From JAUILA01 sp964563925 (GTDB lineage: Bacteria > Bacteroidota > Bacteroidia > Cytophagales > Cyclobacteriaceae): a DNA stretch of 64,000 nt. The position numbers and the translations under genes were made by a program. The stretch's first letter is position 1. Each line of letters begins with the position of its first letter. Below are positions 26,844 to 33,109 of this stretch, piece after piece. The notes under the pieces are model-generated. The model worked only from the letters and a program-made list of their open reading frames with translations. It ran no database searches and was not told the DNA's origin. The stretch is taken from contig CAZLZD010000008.1 of the NCBI GenBank assembly GCA_964563925.1, positions 1-64,000 on the forward strand, read 5' to 3'.

Positions 26844-26912
26844 TGACTACTGTTTTACCGGTTAAACTATCCGCCACGGGCGGAGAAGGACTCGAACCTT
26901 CACTATTAGTCA
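26844..26912 (-). ncRNA. tRNA-like module 1, circularly permuted cloverleaf
   Basis: The 69-nt minus-strand module has four helices in permuted order. TGACTA at the 5' end pairs with TAGTCA at the 3' end (six pairs). Between them come a spacer ATAGT, a T-arm (GAAGG/CCTTC, loop TTCGAGT), TCCGCC-CGT-GGCGGA (six-pair acceptor stem closed by three bases), TA, and a D-arm (GTTT/AAAC, loop AACCGGTA). No D-arm lies upstream of this T-arm, and the next T-arm downstream has a different acceptor (CAGGCCC), so a normal tRNA cannot be drawn. It is 2 nt from module 2. Inside the RtcB-SPFH locus it is a candidate ligase substrate or sensor RNA (inference). Confidence 0.65.
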
Positions 26913-27016
26913 GGGGAAACAGCCCGGTTTCATCAGCAGTATACCCACACCCACAGGGCAGGCACTTCCGGGCCATAAAGACCCTGGACAAGGCTGATAT
27001 CCGTTACTTTTCCACG

Positions 27017-27089
27017 CTTTCTTTCACTGTAAAAGAAAGGTCTTCAGGGCATTCTGCCCTCAATATTTCAGCAGGAACTATTGCCTGCT
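27017..27089 (-). ncRNA. Three consecutive hairpins downstream of the tRNA-His
   Basis: The minus-strand transcript forms three perfect hairpins in 73 nt. AGCAGG/CCTGCT has an 8-nt loop (27070-27089). AGGGCA/TGCCCT has a GAA loop (27046-27060). CTTTCTTT/AAAGAAAG has a 7-nt loop (27017-27039). None has a T run, so they are not terminators. No protein frame covers them. They look like parts of a structured non-coding transcript connecting the tRNA-His with the tRNA-like modules. Confidence 0.6.
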
Positions 27090-27092
27090 AAG

Positions 27093-27165
27093 GGCGAGAC
27101 AAGGGAATCGAACCCTAACCTCCGGAACCACACTCCGGTATGCTGCCAGTTACAACAGTCTCACC
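27093..27165 (-). tRNA. tRNA-His (GTG), accessory-type
   Basis: A cloverleaf can be drawn on the minus strand: an acceptor GTGAGAC/GTCTCGC with a G(-1):C73 pair typical of tRNA-His, a short D-arm containing GTAACTGG, an anticodon stem CCGGA/TCCGG with loop GTGTGGT (U33, anticodon GTG at 27129-27131), and a T-arm ending in loop TTCGATT. The T-stem has a mismatch at its first pair and only one base links acceptor and D-stem. CCA is not encoded. The sequence is unlike a typical chromosomal Bacteroidota tRNA-His, so this is probably an additional copy serving the RtcB-SPFH locus. Not part of a housekeeping tRNA cluster. Confidence 0.8.
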
Positions 27166-27371
27166 AAATGGAGCGGCCGCTTTTCGTTAACGGTCCGCCC
27201 CGGCCAATTCCCCGGAGCTTTTTCAAACATCACAGCACAAACGGAATGCTGCTTATGGGCTTTAACCATTCTCCGGATCCGGGAGGCACCCGTTCTGCCC
27301 CTCCCTTGACATCTTATGCATTACCTGCCCCGGGCGACAATTTTTCCGGCGCAACGCTGGTCTCCGGGCAT
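27166..27371. other. Non-coding leader upstream of the tRNA-His
   Basis: No protein gene is supported here. The minus strand contains GC-rich inverted patches (for example around 27180 and 27280) and should hold the promoter of the RNA/SPFH/rtcB unit, since a strong terminator lies at its upstream edge. I could not identify a convincing -33/-7 pair. Confidence 0.4.
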
Positions 27372-27402
27372 AAAAAAAGCCCGGCTTTCACAGGCCGGGC
27401 TT
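27372..27402 (-). terminator. Strong intrinsic terminator after the 34-aa micro-ORF
   Basis: On the minus strand AGCCCGGC / GCCGGGCT form eight pairs around an 8-nt loop, followed by seven T. It lies 22 bp after the stop of the 34-codon ORF and insulates the tRNA-His unit from transcription coming from the AI-2E side. Confidence 0.85.
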
Positions 27403-27423
27403 CGTACACATAACGCACTATCG

Positions 27424-27528
27424 TCATGATCTGAATATACCGATCCTGTGAATAATATTCTCCAACAAATCCAGGGCATGATGGCCTGGACGTAACACGA
27501 TTTGAAAATCCATTTTTATTTCTTTCAT
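27424..27528 (-). CDS. Candidate micro-ORF (34 aa)
   Basis: A 34-codon frame starting MKEIKMDFQ and containing 'LRPGHHALDLLENII' ends in TGA 22 bp before a strong terminator, and begins just after another strong terminator. The second ATG (MDFQ) is an alternative start; the ribosome site is weak. It is too short to assign. The neat ORF-terminator spacing is the main support. Alternatively the stretch is a small RNA with an incidental frame. Confidence 0.4.
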   Translation of the reverse strand: MKEIKMDFQIVLRPGHHALDLLENIIHRIGIFRS

Positions 27529-27550
27529 ATTTTCCGTCAGTATATTGATC

Positions 27551-27580
27551 AAAAAAAAGCCCGGACAAATTGCCCGGGCT
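27551..27580 (-). terminator. Strong intrinsic terminator after the 51-aa small ORF
   Basis: On the minus strand AGCCCGG / CCGGGCT form seven pairs (9-nt loop) followed by eight T. It lies 25 bp after the stop of the 51-codon ORF. Its stem resembles the next terminator at 27372-27402. Confidence 0.85.
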
Positions 27581-27604
27581 GCCAATATCTTTATTCGATA
27601 AATA

Positions 27605-27760
27605 TTAACATTCTCCGGGTCCGTAAAGCATATACTCATCTGTTCCTGCGCGCAGACAGAACTGATTTAATGCCATATGTTCCAGATACATTTTCATCAT
27701 TTTTAATTTCAGGGATGCAATAATTGTAAAATTTTTAACACCATACAACAAAAATCTCAT
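27605..27760 (-). CDS. Candidate small protein (51 aa)
   Basis: A 51-codon frame (MRFLLYGVK... ending 'YMLYGPGEC') has an AAGGA ribosome site about 9 nt before its ATG and a strong terminator 25 bp after its stop. The N-terminal third is hydrophobic/basic, the middle is Met-rich ('KMMKMYLEHMALNQF'), and it ends in Gly-Pro-Gly-Glu-Cys. No signal cleavage site is convincing. I recognise no family. It lies 66 bp downstream of the AI-2E gene on the same strand. Confidence 0.5.
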   Translation of the reverse strand: MRFLLYGVKNFTIIASLKLKMMKMYLEHMALNQFCLRAGTDEYMLYGPGEC

Positions 27761-27826
27761 AATTTATTTCCTTGTTAATATTTCGGGCGGAAGATCGGCA
27801 TGGACTTTTGGCAGACTGCCTGTTGA

Positions 27827-29077
27827 TTATGAGTCCTTTAGGTCATCCTTGTCCGTCGAATCCGCGGCGTCCTCCTGATCACCGGGTTCTGTTGTCTTAC
27901 CCCGGGCTTTCAGGTTTTCTTCCTTTTCCTCTTCTTCTTCCAGGTGGTGCATGTCTTCCTTCATGTGCCGGACACCCTCAGGCACCATATGGTCTATTAC
28001 TTTTTCTCCATGGAAAAAAAGGCTGGACGGATCCAGGGAATCACTGTAGGTAGCCCCGTAAATTTCCCACAGCGTAATGAATAATGCGGCAATTACTGGT
28101 CCTATTATAATACCCGAGGCCCCGAAAAGAGCCAGTCCACCGAGTGTACCGAAGAAAATCATCAAATCGGGCAGCTCTGCCTCCTTCCCAACCAGTTTAG
28201 GACGAATGAGGTTATCGATATTCCCGATTACAATGGCACCAAACAGGATAAGCCCAGTGCCGGCCACTACTTCGCCGGTTACCAGGAGAAAAAGACCTGC
28301 CGGGAGCCATACGATCGCCGGACCGACAGCCGGCACAATGGAAAACACTGCCATGATAACACCCCAGAACAACGTATTTGGAATGCCGGCAATCCACATG
28401 GCCACCCCACCCATGGCACCCTGGATCAAACCTATGACAAACGTGCCTTTGAGCGTGGCCCGGGTAACAGTGGTAAACTTGGAAAGCAGCAGGTTTTCCT
28501 GTTCAGATTTTAACGGAAGCATGTAGAGCATCCATGCCAGGTAATTCTTCCCATAAATAAGGAAGTAGTACATGGTAAAGAGCATGACGAAAAAATCAAA
28601 AATAAAATTGATCGCCCCGCTTGAAATATGTCCGAGGTTATTAATCACAAATTTGCCCACCCCAGCGATCAGTCCTTCAAGCGTAGCCAGGAACTTCTCG
28701 TGATCAGGGAAAAACTGCTGTACAACCGGAATTTCATTGATCCTGTCCAGAAGTGTGCTCTGGTCACCCAGGTTTTCCTTGATGGACGGACCAATTGTCT
28801 GGCTGGCATTTATGGCTTGTTCGACCACCAGCACCAGCACCCCTCCCAGGGGCAGGATGATAATGAATACAAACAGGATAAGTGTAATGATGCTGGACAG
28901 GGCCTGTCGTCCGCCAATCTTTTTGGTGAGCCTTGTATGAAAGGGATATAGTAATCCGCTGAAAATGGCCCCCAGGAGTATGGCCATCAGAAATCCACGG
29001 ATCATGGTAACGAATATGGCGGAAACGATCAGGGTCATCAGGAGGACTGTGACCCGGTTGAAACTGTTCTTGTTCAT
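27827..29077 (-). CDS. AI-2E family transporter/permease
   Basis: The 416-residue polytopic membrane protein has the family layout: two N-terminal helices, 'YPFHTRLTKKIGGRQALSSI', a central soluble segment (about 90-150), and a C-terminal block of helices with 'GGVAMWIAGIPNTLFWGVIM', 'PAVGPAIVWLPAG' and 'GNIDNLIRPKLVG'. The last 50 residues are a highly acidic, probably disordered tail. The family includes proposed AI-2 exporters and Na+/H+ antiporters; the substrate is not predictable. It is followed by the two small ORFs. Confidence 0.88.
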   Translation of the reverse strand: MNKNSFNRVTVLLMTLIVSAIFVTMIRGFLMAILLGAIFSGLLYPFHTRLTKKIGGRQALSSIITLILFVFIIILPLGGVLVLVVEQAINASQTIGPSIKENLGDQSTLLDRINEIPVVQQFFPDHEKFLATLEGLIAGVGKFVINNLGHISSGAINFIFDFFVMLFTMYYFLIYGKNYLAWMLYMLPLKSEQENLLLSKFTTVTRATLKGTFVIGLIQGAMGGVAMWIAGIPNTLFWGVIMAVFSIVPAVGPAIVWLPAGLFLLVTGEVVAGTGLILFGAIVIGNIDNLIRPKLVGKEAELPDLMIFFGTLGGLALFGASGIIIGPVIAALFITLWEIYGATYSDSLDPSSLFFHGEKVIDHMVPEGVRHMKEDMHHLEEEEEKEENLKARGKTTEPGDQEDAADSTDKDDLKDS

Positions 29078-29155
29078 GGCGTTATTTATACTACGCCCTG
29101 AATATAGAAAAATTTGGTTATGTAAATGGCTGAACAGCCAAGAATTAAGCGGGGA

Positions 29156-29599
29156 TTACAGCGACATGTGAAGGATGGGAAAGGGTTTCCCGTTGGGATC
29201 CAGCGGAGATCTTGAGGTCACCCGAAAACCCATTCGCTGGTAAAATTCGGAGGCATATGCATTATCTTCATTGACATCCACCAGGGTAGCGCCCAGTGAA
29301 TCAACGGCAAAACGCAAAAGATGCTTTCCCAGTCCCCTGCCACGGTATGCAGGATCCAGAAACAGCATCTCGATCTTATTTTCGGATAGTCCGACGAAAC
29401 CCGTTATACGTAACTCCTCACTGCTGATCACATACAGATCAACCATGTCCAGGTATGTATGACGTACCAGGGGCTTGAAATGGGCAATATCATCCTCTGA
29501 CAGAAAATGATGGGTGGCTCTGACGGACGCTTCCCAGACTTCTGTGATCTCATCGTATTGATCGGATGTTGCCTTAACAGGTACTGCAAAATTTTTCAT
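29156..29599 (-). CDS. GNAT family N-acetyltransferase
   Basis: The ATG at 29599 has an AGGA ribosome site; a GTG 15 bp upstream is possible. The domain (about 147 residues) shows 'EVWEASVRATHHFL', 'FVGLSENKIEMLFLDPAYRGRGLGKHLL' (the acetyl-CoA-binding R/Q-x-x-G-x-G/A motif) and 'VNEDNAYASEFYQRMGF'. It resembles YjaB/YhfO-like acetyltransferases acting on small molecules or proteins. It lies 36 bp after the long cold-shock-domain gene on the same strand. Confidence 0.87.
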   Translation of the reverse strand: MKNFAVPVKATSDQYDEITEVWEASVRATHHFLSEDDIAHFKPLVRHTYLDMVDLYVISSEELRITGFVGLSENKIEMLFLDPAYRGRGLGKHLLRFAVDSLGATLVDVNEDNAYASEFYQRMGFRVTSRSPLDPNGKPFPILHMSL

Positions 29600-29635
29600 G
29601 ATATCCTGATGCACCTGAACTACGGAGTGGTTGGA

Positions 29636-30082
29636 TCAGATGGTTTCGACATTCACGGCGACCAGACCTTTGGGTCCTTTTTCCAGTGTAAATCTAACTT
29701 TGTCACCTTCACGAACCTGTTGCTTTAAACCATTGACATGAACGAAATAGCGTTCGCCAGTCTGGCTCTGGTCGATAAATCCGTACCCTTTATTGTCATT
29801 AAAAAAGGCGATTTTACCCCGGCGTTCCAGTGTAAGGTCTTCCTTTTCCTTTTTGGGTACACCGACAACAATGTCTTCGGCTTTTACTTTCTTCTTATCT
29901 GACTTTTCTGGCGGGGTGTCGACAATGTTTCCATTTTCGTCCACATAGGCCATCATGTCATCCAGCTTGCCGCTGGTTTCCTGCTCGCGTTTCTCTTCGC
30001 GACGTTCGGCTTTTTCTTTTTTCTTTTGTCTTTTCTTTTTTTCTCGTTCCTTCTTATTGAAGGTAATTTGGGATCTTGCCAT
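29636..30082 (-). CDS. Cold-shock-domain protein with charged N-terminal extension
   Basis: I chose the start at 30082 (MARSQ) because the longer frame would begin inside the preceding terminator. The first 75 residues are almost wholly Lys/Arg/Glu ('KKEREKKKRQKKKEKAER'), followed by an acidic linker. Residues about 82-148 form a cold-shock domain with 'GKIAFFNDNKGYGFI' and 'RYFVHVNGL' as RNP1/RNP2-like motifs. Such proteins bind single-stranded RNA. It is separated by a terminator from the short Csp gene upstream. Confidence 0.88.
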   Translation of the reverse strand: MARSQITFNKKEREKKKRQKKKEKAERREEKREQETSGKLDDMMAYVDENGNIVDTPPEKSDKKKVKAEDIVVGVPKKEKEDLTLERRGKIAFFNDNKGYGFIDQSQTGERYFVHVNGLKQQVREGDKVRFTLEKGPKGLVAVNVETI

Positions 30083-30103
30083 ATAATTTATTTTGGGTGT
30101 TAC

Positions 30104-30137
30104 ATAAAAAGTGACCGGCATTCATCCGCCGGTCACT
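30104..30137 (-). terminator. Intrinsic terminator after the short cold-shock gene
   Basis: On the minus strand AGTGACCGGC / GCCGGTCACT form ten perfect pairs with an 8-nt loop, followed by TTTTT. It sits between the two cold-shock genes, 15 bp after the stop of the upstream one, so the two are at least partly independent units. Confidence 0.85.
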
Positions 30138-30151
30138 TCCTGATTTACTGA

Positions 30152-30346
30152 TTAGTCAATACGACGAACTTCTACCGCATTCATTCCTTTGCGTCCAGGC
30201 TGAACGTCAAATTCTACACGGTCATTTTCCTGAACTTCGTCGATAAGTCCGCTCTGGTGAACGAAAATATCTTCGCTGCCGTCTTCCGGCTTGATAAAAC
30301 CAAATCCTTTGGTCGCATTGAAAAACTTTACTACTCCTTCTTGCAT
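30152..30346 (-). CDS. CspA-type cold-shock protein
   Basis: This 64-residue single-domain protein has 'GVVKFFNATKGFGFIKPEDG' (RNP1) and 'DIFVHQSGL' (RNP2), plus the family-typical end 'GRKGMNAVEVRRI'. It acts as an RNA chaperone that melts structured mRNA. It is followed by its own strong terminator and preceded by the RNA helicase gene 31 bp away. Confidence 0.95.
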   Translation of the reverse strand: MQEGVVKFFNATKGFGFIKPEDGSEDIFVHQSGLIDEVQENDRVEFDVQPGRKGMNAVEVRRID

Positions 30347-30377
30347 AATTGTACTATTTGATTGTTACTAAAATTCT

Positions 30378-31583
30378 TTATTCTACAAATGTATAAGCCA
30401 TTCCCACATTGCCTGCTCTTCCTGTGCGCCCGATCCGGTGCACATAGCTGTCCATGGTTCGCGGAAGCTGATAATTGATCACATGCGATACATGATCAAT
30501 GTCAATGCCCCTCGCGGCCACATCAGTCGCAACCAGCACACGGCTGGTTCCGTTTTTAAACCGGTTGATCGCCCGGATTCTGAAATTCTGGGTTTTATCC
30601 CCATGTATATGGCTGGCATTTACGCCCGCCCTGTTCAGTTTCTTACTCAGTTTATCCACCATTCGCTTCGTCTCCGCAAATACGATAACCCGTTCGAAGG
30701 AATCTTCACTGATAAGATCAAGTAATTTCTCAAACTTATCTTCTCCTTCATGTACCCGGAGAATGTGTTGCTCCACATTGGCGCTTGCATCCGATCCGTT
30801 ATTTACCTTGATCACCAGCGGATCATACACCAGGTCACGTATAAGACCCTTCTGGGAAGGATCCATCGTGGCTGAAAACAGCATGGTCTGCTCACGGTTT
30901 CCGATTGCCTTGACCATTTTCTGGATATCATTGATAAAGCCCATGTCAAGCATGCGGTCAAATTCATCCAGGATCAGGACCGAAATTTCCTGCAGGCGCA
31001 ATGCACCGCGGTCGGCCATGTCCAGAAGACGTCCTGGCGTACCAATAATAAAATGATTTAAACGCCTCAGCTTCTTGATATCCTGACCTACATTGGTACC
31101 CCCAATGAAACAGGCTGACTGGAAGTTCATTCCGCGGGTCAATCCCCTGAATTCCTCTTCCACCTGAAGTGCCAGTTCCCGGGTTGGAACAACGATCAAT
31201 GTGGAAAAAGGGTTCCTGCTCGTCATAAGCCGGTTTACCAGGGGAATCAGAAACGCAGCCGTTTTACCGGTCCCCGTGCTGGCAACCCCCACCATGTTTT
31301 TACCATCGAGCAGCGGCTGAAGTGATTCCTGCTGAATCTCCGTAGGCCATTCATACCCTTTTGAAAGGATATTACTCTTCAGCTTTTCCTCAAGGGGCAT
31401 TTGCGCAAAACTTTGCGCTGCCCTGAATTTTTCAGGTTTGGGTGTCGCTGCGCTTTTACGCATCAGCTGATTTGGGTCCAGGACGGAAGATTTTTGATTT
31501 TTCTTCCTGCCGGACGGGCGATTATTCCTGCGACGTCCTGTCACAGGAGAGTTTCTTTTCTTTTTGCTTTTATAATTATTCAT
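30378..31583 (-). CDS. DEAD-box-family ATP-dependent RNA helicase (DEFD variant)
   Basis: The 401-residue protein has a basic N-terminal tail (1-45) and both helicase lobes. Motifs in order: Q-motif region 'EWPTEIQQESLQPLL', I 'ASTGTGKTAAF', Ia 'PTRELALQ', 'TPGRLLDM', II as 'LDEFDRMLDMGF' (Phe replaces Ala of DEAD), III 'SAT', IV 'VIVFAETKRM', V 'VATDVAARGID' and VI 'YVHRIGRTGRAG'. It ends right after motif VI without a long tail, close to the RhlE-like minimal form. With the cold-shock proteins next to it, a role in unwinding RNA at low temperature is likely. Confidence 0.93.
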   Translation of the reverse strand: MNNYKSKKKRNSPVTGRRRNNRPSGRKKNQKSSVLDPNQLMRKSAATPKPEKFRAAQSFAQMPLEEKLKSNILSKGYEWPTEIQQESLQPLLDGKNMVGVASTGTGKTAAFLIPLVNRLMTSRNPFSTLIVVPTRELALQVEEEFRGLTRGMNFQSACFIGGTNVGQDIKKLRRLNHFIIGTPGRLLDMADRGALRLQEISVLILDEFDRMLDMGFINDIQKMVKAIGNREQTMLFSATMDPSQKGLIRDLVYDPLVIKVNNGSDASANVEQHILRVHEGEDKFEKLLDLISEDSFERVIVFAETKRMVDKLSKKLNRAGVNASHIHGDKTQNFRIRAINRFKNGTSRVLVATDVAARGIDIDHVSHVINYQLPRTMDSYVHRIGRTGRAGNVGMAYTFVE

Positions 31584-31593
31584 GAAATGTCTA

Positions 31594-32661
31594 TTAACGG
31601 GGCAACAGTTCTTTTGAACCTGCCACCTGGGGAATGGGCTGTGTTTCCATCCTCCCGAGTTGACGCAACATCTGGTAATGACAGACCACTGCGTCTATAA
31701 ATGTTTTTTTATACAGGTAAGGCACACCGTATTCCTCCGCAGTCTGGCGAATGATTGGTGCGATCTTGGGGTAATGCACATGACATATGTTCGGAAACAA
31801 ATGATGTTCAACCTGGTAATTAAGTCCCCCGATAAACCACGAGAATATTTTGCTTTTCGGGGCATAATTACTCGTAGTAGCCATCTGATGGATGAGTCGT
31901 TCAGATTCTATCATACCTTCCTCATTCGGCAGCGGATAATCTGTATTGGGCATCACGTGGGCGGTTTGAAAAACCAGTGACAAGCTCAGACCGGTCACAA
32001 AATGGCTGCTCAGGAATGCCAGGAAAATAACCCAGAAAGGAAAAGGAGCAAACAGGGCGGGCAGAATAAGTGTATAGGAAAAATACACCAGTTTCCACAG
32101 TATGATACGTCCCACGTGCTTCCAGTACGTTTTACGGTCACCAACGAGCCCTTTCTGATAGTACCTTTCCAAACGGATAAAATCTTTGGTCGTCACCCAT
32201 GACAGGGTAGACAATCCATAAAAGAACCAGGTATATAAATGCTGAAAGTTGTGTACTTTTTTCTTTGGCACATGCGGTGAAAACCTCAGGAATCCCGGGG
32301 CATTAATATCGTCGTCGTGCTCACTGATATTTGTGTAGGTGTGATGCAGTACGTTGTGCTGGATTCTCCAGACCTCATCATTAGCCCCGATAAGGTTCAT
32401 CGTATAACCCAGAAAACGGTTTACACGCTGATGTTTTGAGTAAGACCCGTGAATAGCATCGTGCATCACGCCCATGCCCACTCCGGCCTGACCGAACCCA
32501 CTGATTATATACAAGCCAAAGAGCAGCCATATACTGGATACCACGCCCGTTGATACTACGATCAGGGGAACGAAAAGCATTCCAAGCATTACAACACTCT
32601 TGATTATCATCGAACGGTTGGCGTACCGTGAGATATTCTGGTGTTTGAGGTATTCTGCCAC
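31594..32661 (-). CDS. Fatty-acid desaturase (acyl-CoA/acyl-lipid type); start uncertain
   Basis: The three histidine boxes are present: HDAIH, HNVLHH and QVEHH ('NYQVEHHLFPNICHVHYPK'). Pairs of hydrophobic segments lie between them, as in membrane di-iron front-end-type desaturases. The GTG at 32661 (VAEYLKHQ) is the only usual start. The open frame continues upstream to about 32784, and its translation ('KLSFSTSGGADFSATLRTR') looks like the N-terminal region of related desaturases, yet it has no ATG, GTG or TTG. A non-standard start or a sequencing indel may be involved. It introduces double bonds into lipids, consistent with the cold-response genes downstream. Confidence 0.85.
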   Translation of the reverse strand: MAEYLKHQNISRYANRSMIIKSVVMLGMLFVPLIVVSTGVVSSIWLLFGLYIISGFGQAGVGMGVMHDAIHGSYSKHQRVNRFLGYTMNLIGANDEVWRIQHNVLHHTYTNISEHDDDINAPGFLRFSPHVPKKKVHNFQHLYTWFFYGLSTLSWVTTKDFIRLERYYQKGLVGDRKTYWKHVGRIILWKLVYFSYTLILPALFAPFPFWVIFLAFLSSHFVTGLSLSLVFQTAHVMPNTDYPLPNEEGMIESERLIHQMATTSNYAPKSKIFSWFIGGLNYQVEHHLFPNICHVHYPKIAPIIRQTAEEYGVPYLYKKTFIDAVVCHYQMLRQLGRMETQPIPQVAGSKELLPR

Positions 32662-33109
32662 ACGTGTCCTGAGCGTTGCAGAAAAATCAGCACCACCTGA
32701 TGTTGAAAAAGATAACTTCTTGATAAAATAGAATTTAGATAAATACTTACTTACACCATTAAATGAGTACTGTACTATCGCTTCCTACAAATGAAGCGCG
32801 GTCCTGACCGGACCAGAGTGTGGTGAAGTATGAAGATAAAAAAGTATATGTCCTGCAGGGATACTCTCGAACTGATACTACCGGGAGCCCCGCTCCCATA
32901 CTTATTTAATGCTACGGTCTTATACCGTATTTCGCTACAAAGGAACGCATAATAATCCAGTATACCTAATTTCTTAAAAATAACGGCCTGTGGTCAATTG
33001 ACACCTCTGCAGGAAATATCCAGCCAGGAATATAGTATATGAGTCGTGTATCAGATTGGACAATGAAGACTATTTTTTGTATATTCCATATATACCAATC
33101 CTTCCCGTG
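32662..33109. other. 448-bp region without a supported separate gene
   Basis: The left part is probably the missing 5' end of the desaturase frame (to about 32784, minus strand). The rest is AT-rich and should carry divergent promoters for the desaturase and the TPR gene. A small GC hairpin (gggagc/gctccc, near 32881-32896) is the only structure I noticed. The short plus-strand frame extending the TPR gene back to 33056 is not a convincing leader. Confidence 0.5.

Noticed and set aside
26805..26880. An ordinary tRNA made of D-arm 1 (26852-26867) and T-arm 2 (26815-26831), with an Asp-like GTC loop (AACAG/CTGTT stem)
   Set aside because: The acceptor strands pair at only about 3 of 7 positions, the anticodon stem would use the D-stem bases, U33 is missing and the spacer is about 3 nt short. 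The hairpin is noted as a competing local fold.
26843..27413. Short plus-strand protein frames over the RNA array (82 and 110 codons)
   Set aside because: They overlap the tRNA-His and tRNA-like structures and have Pro/Arg-rich random composition.
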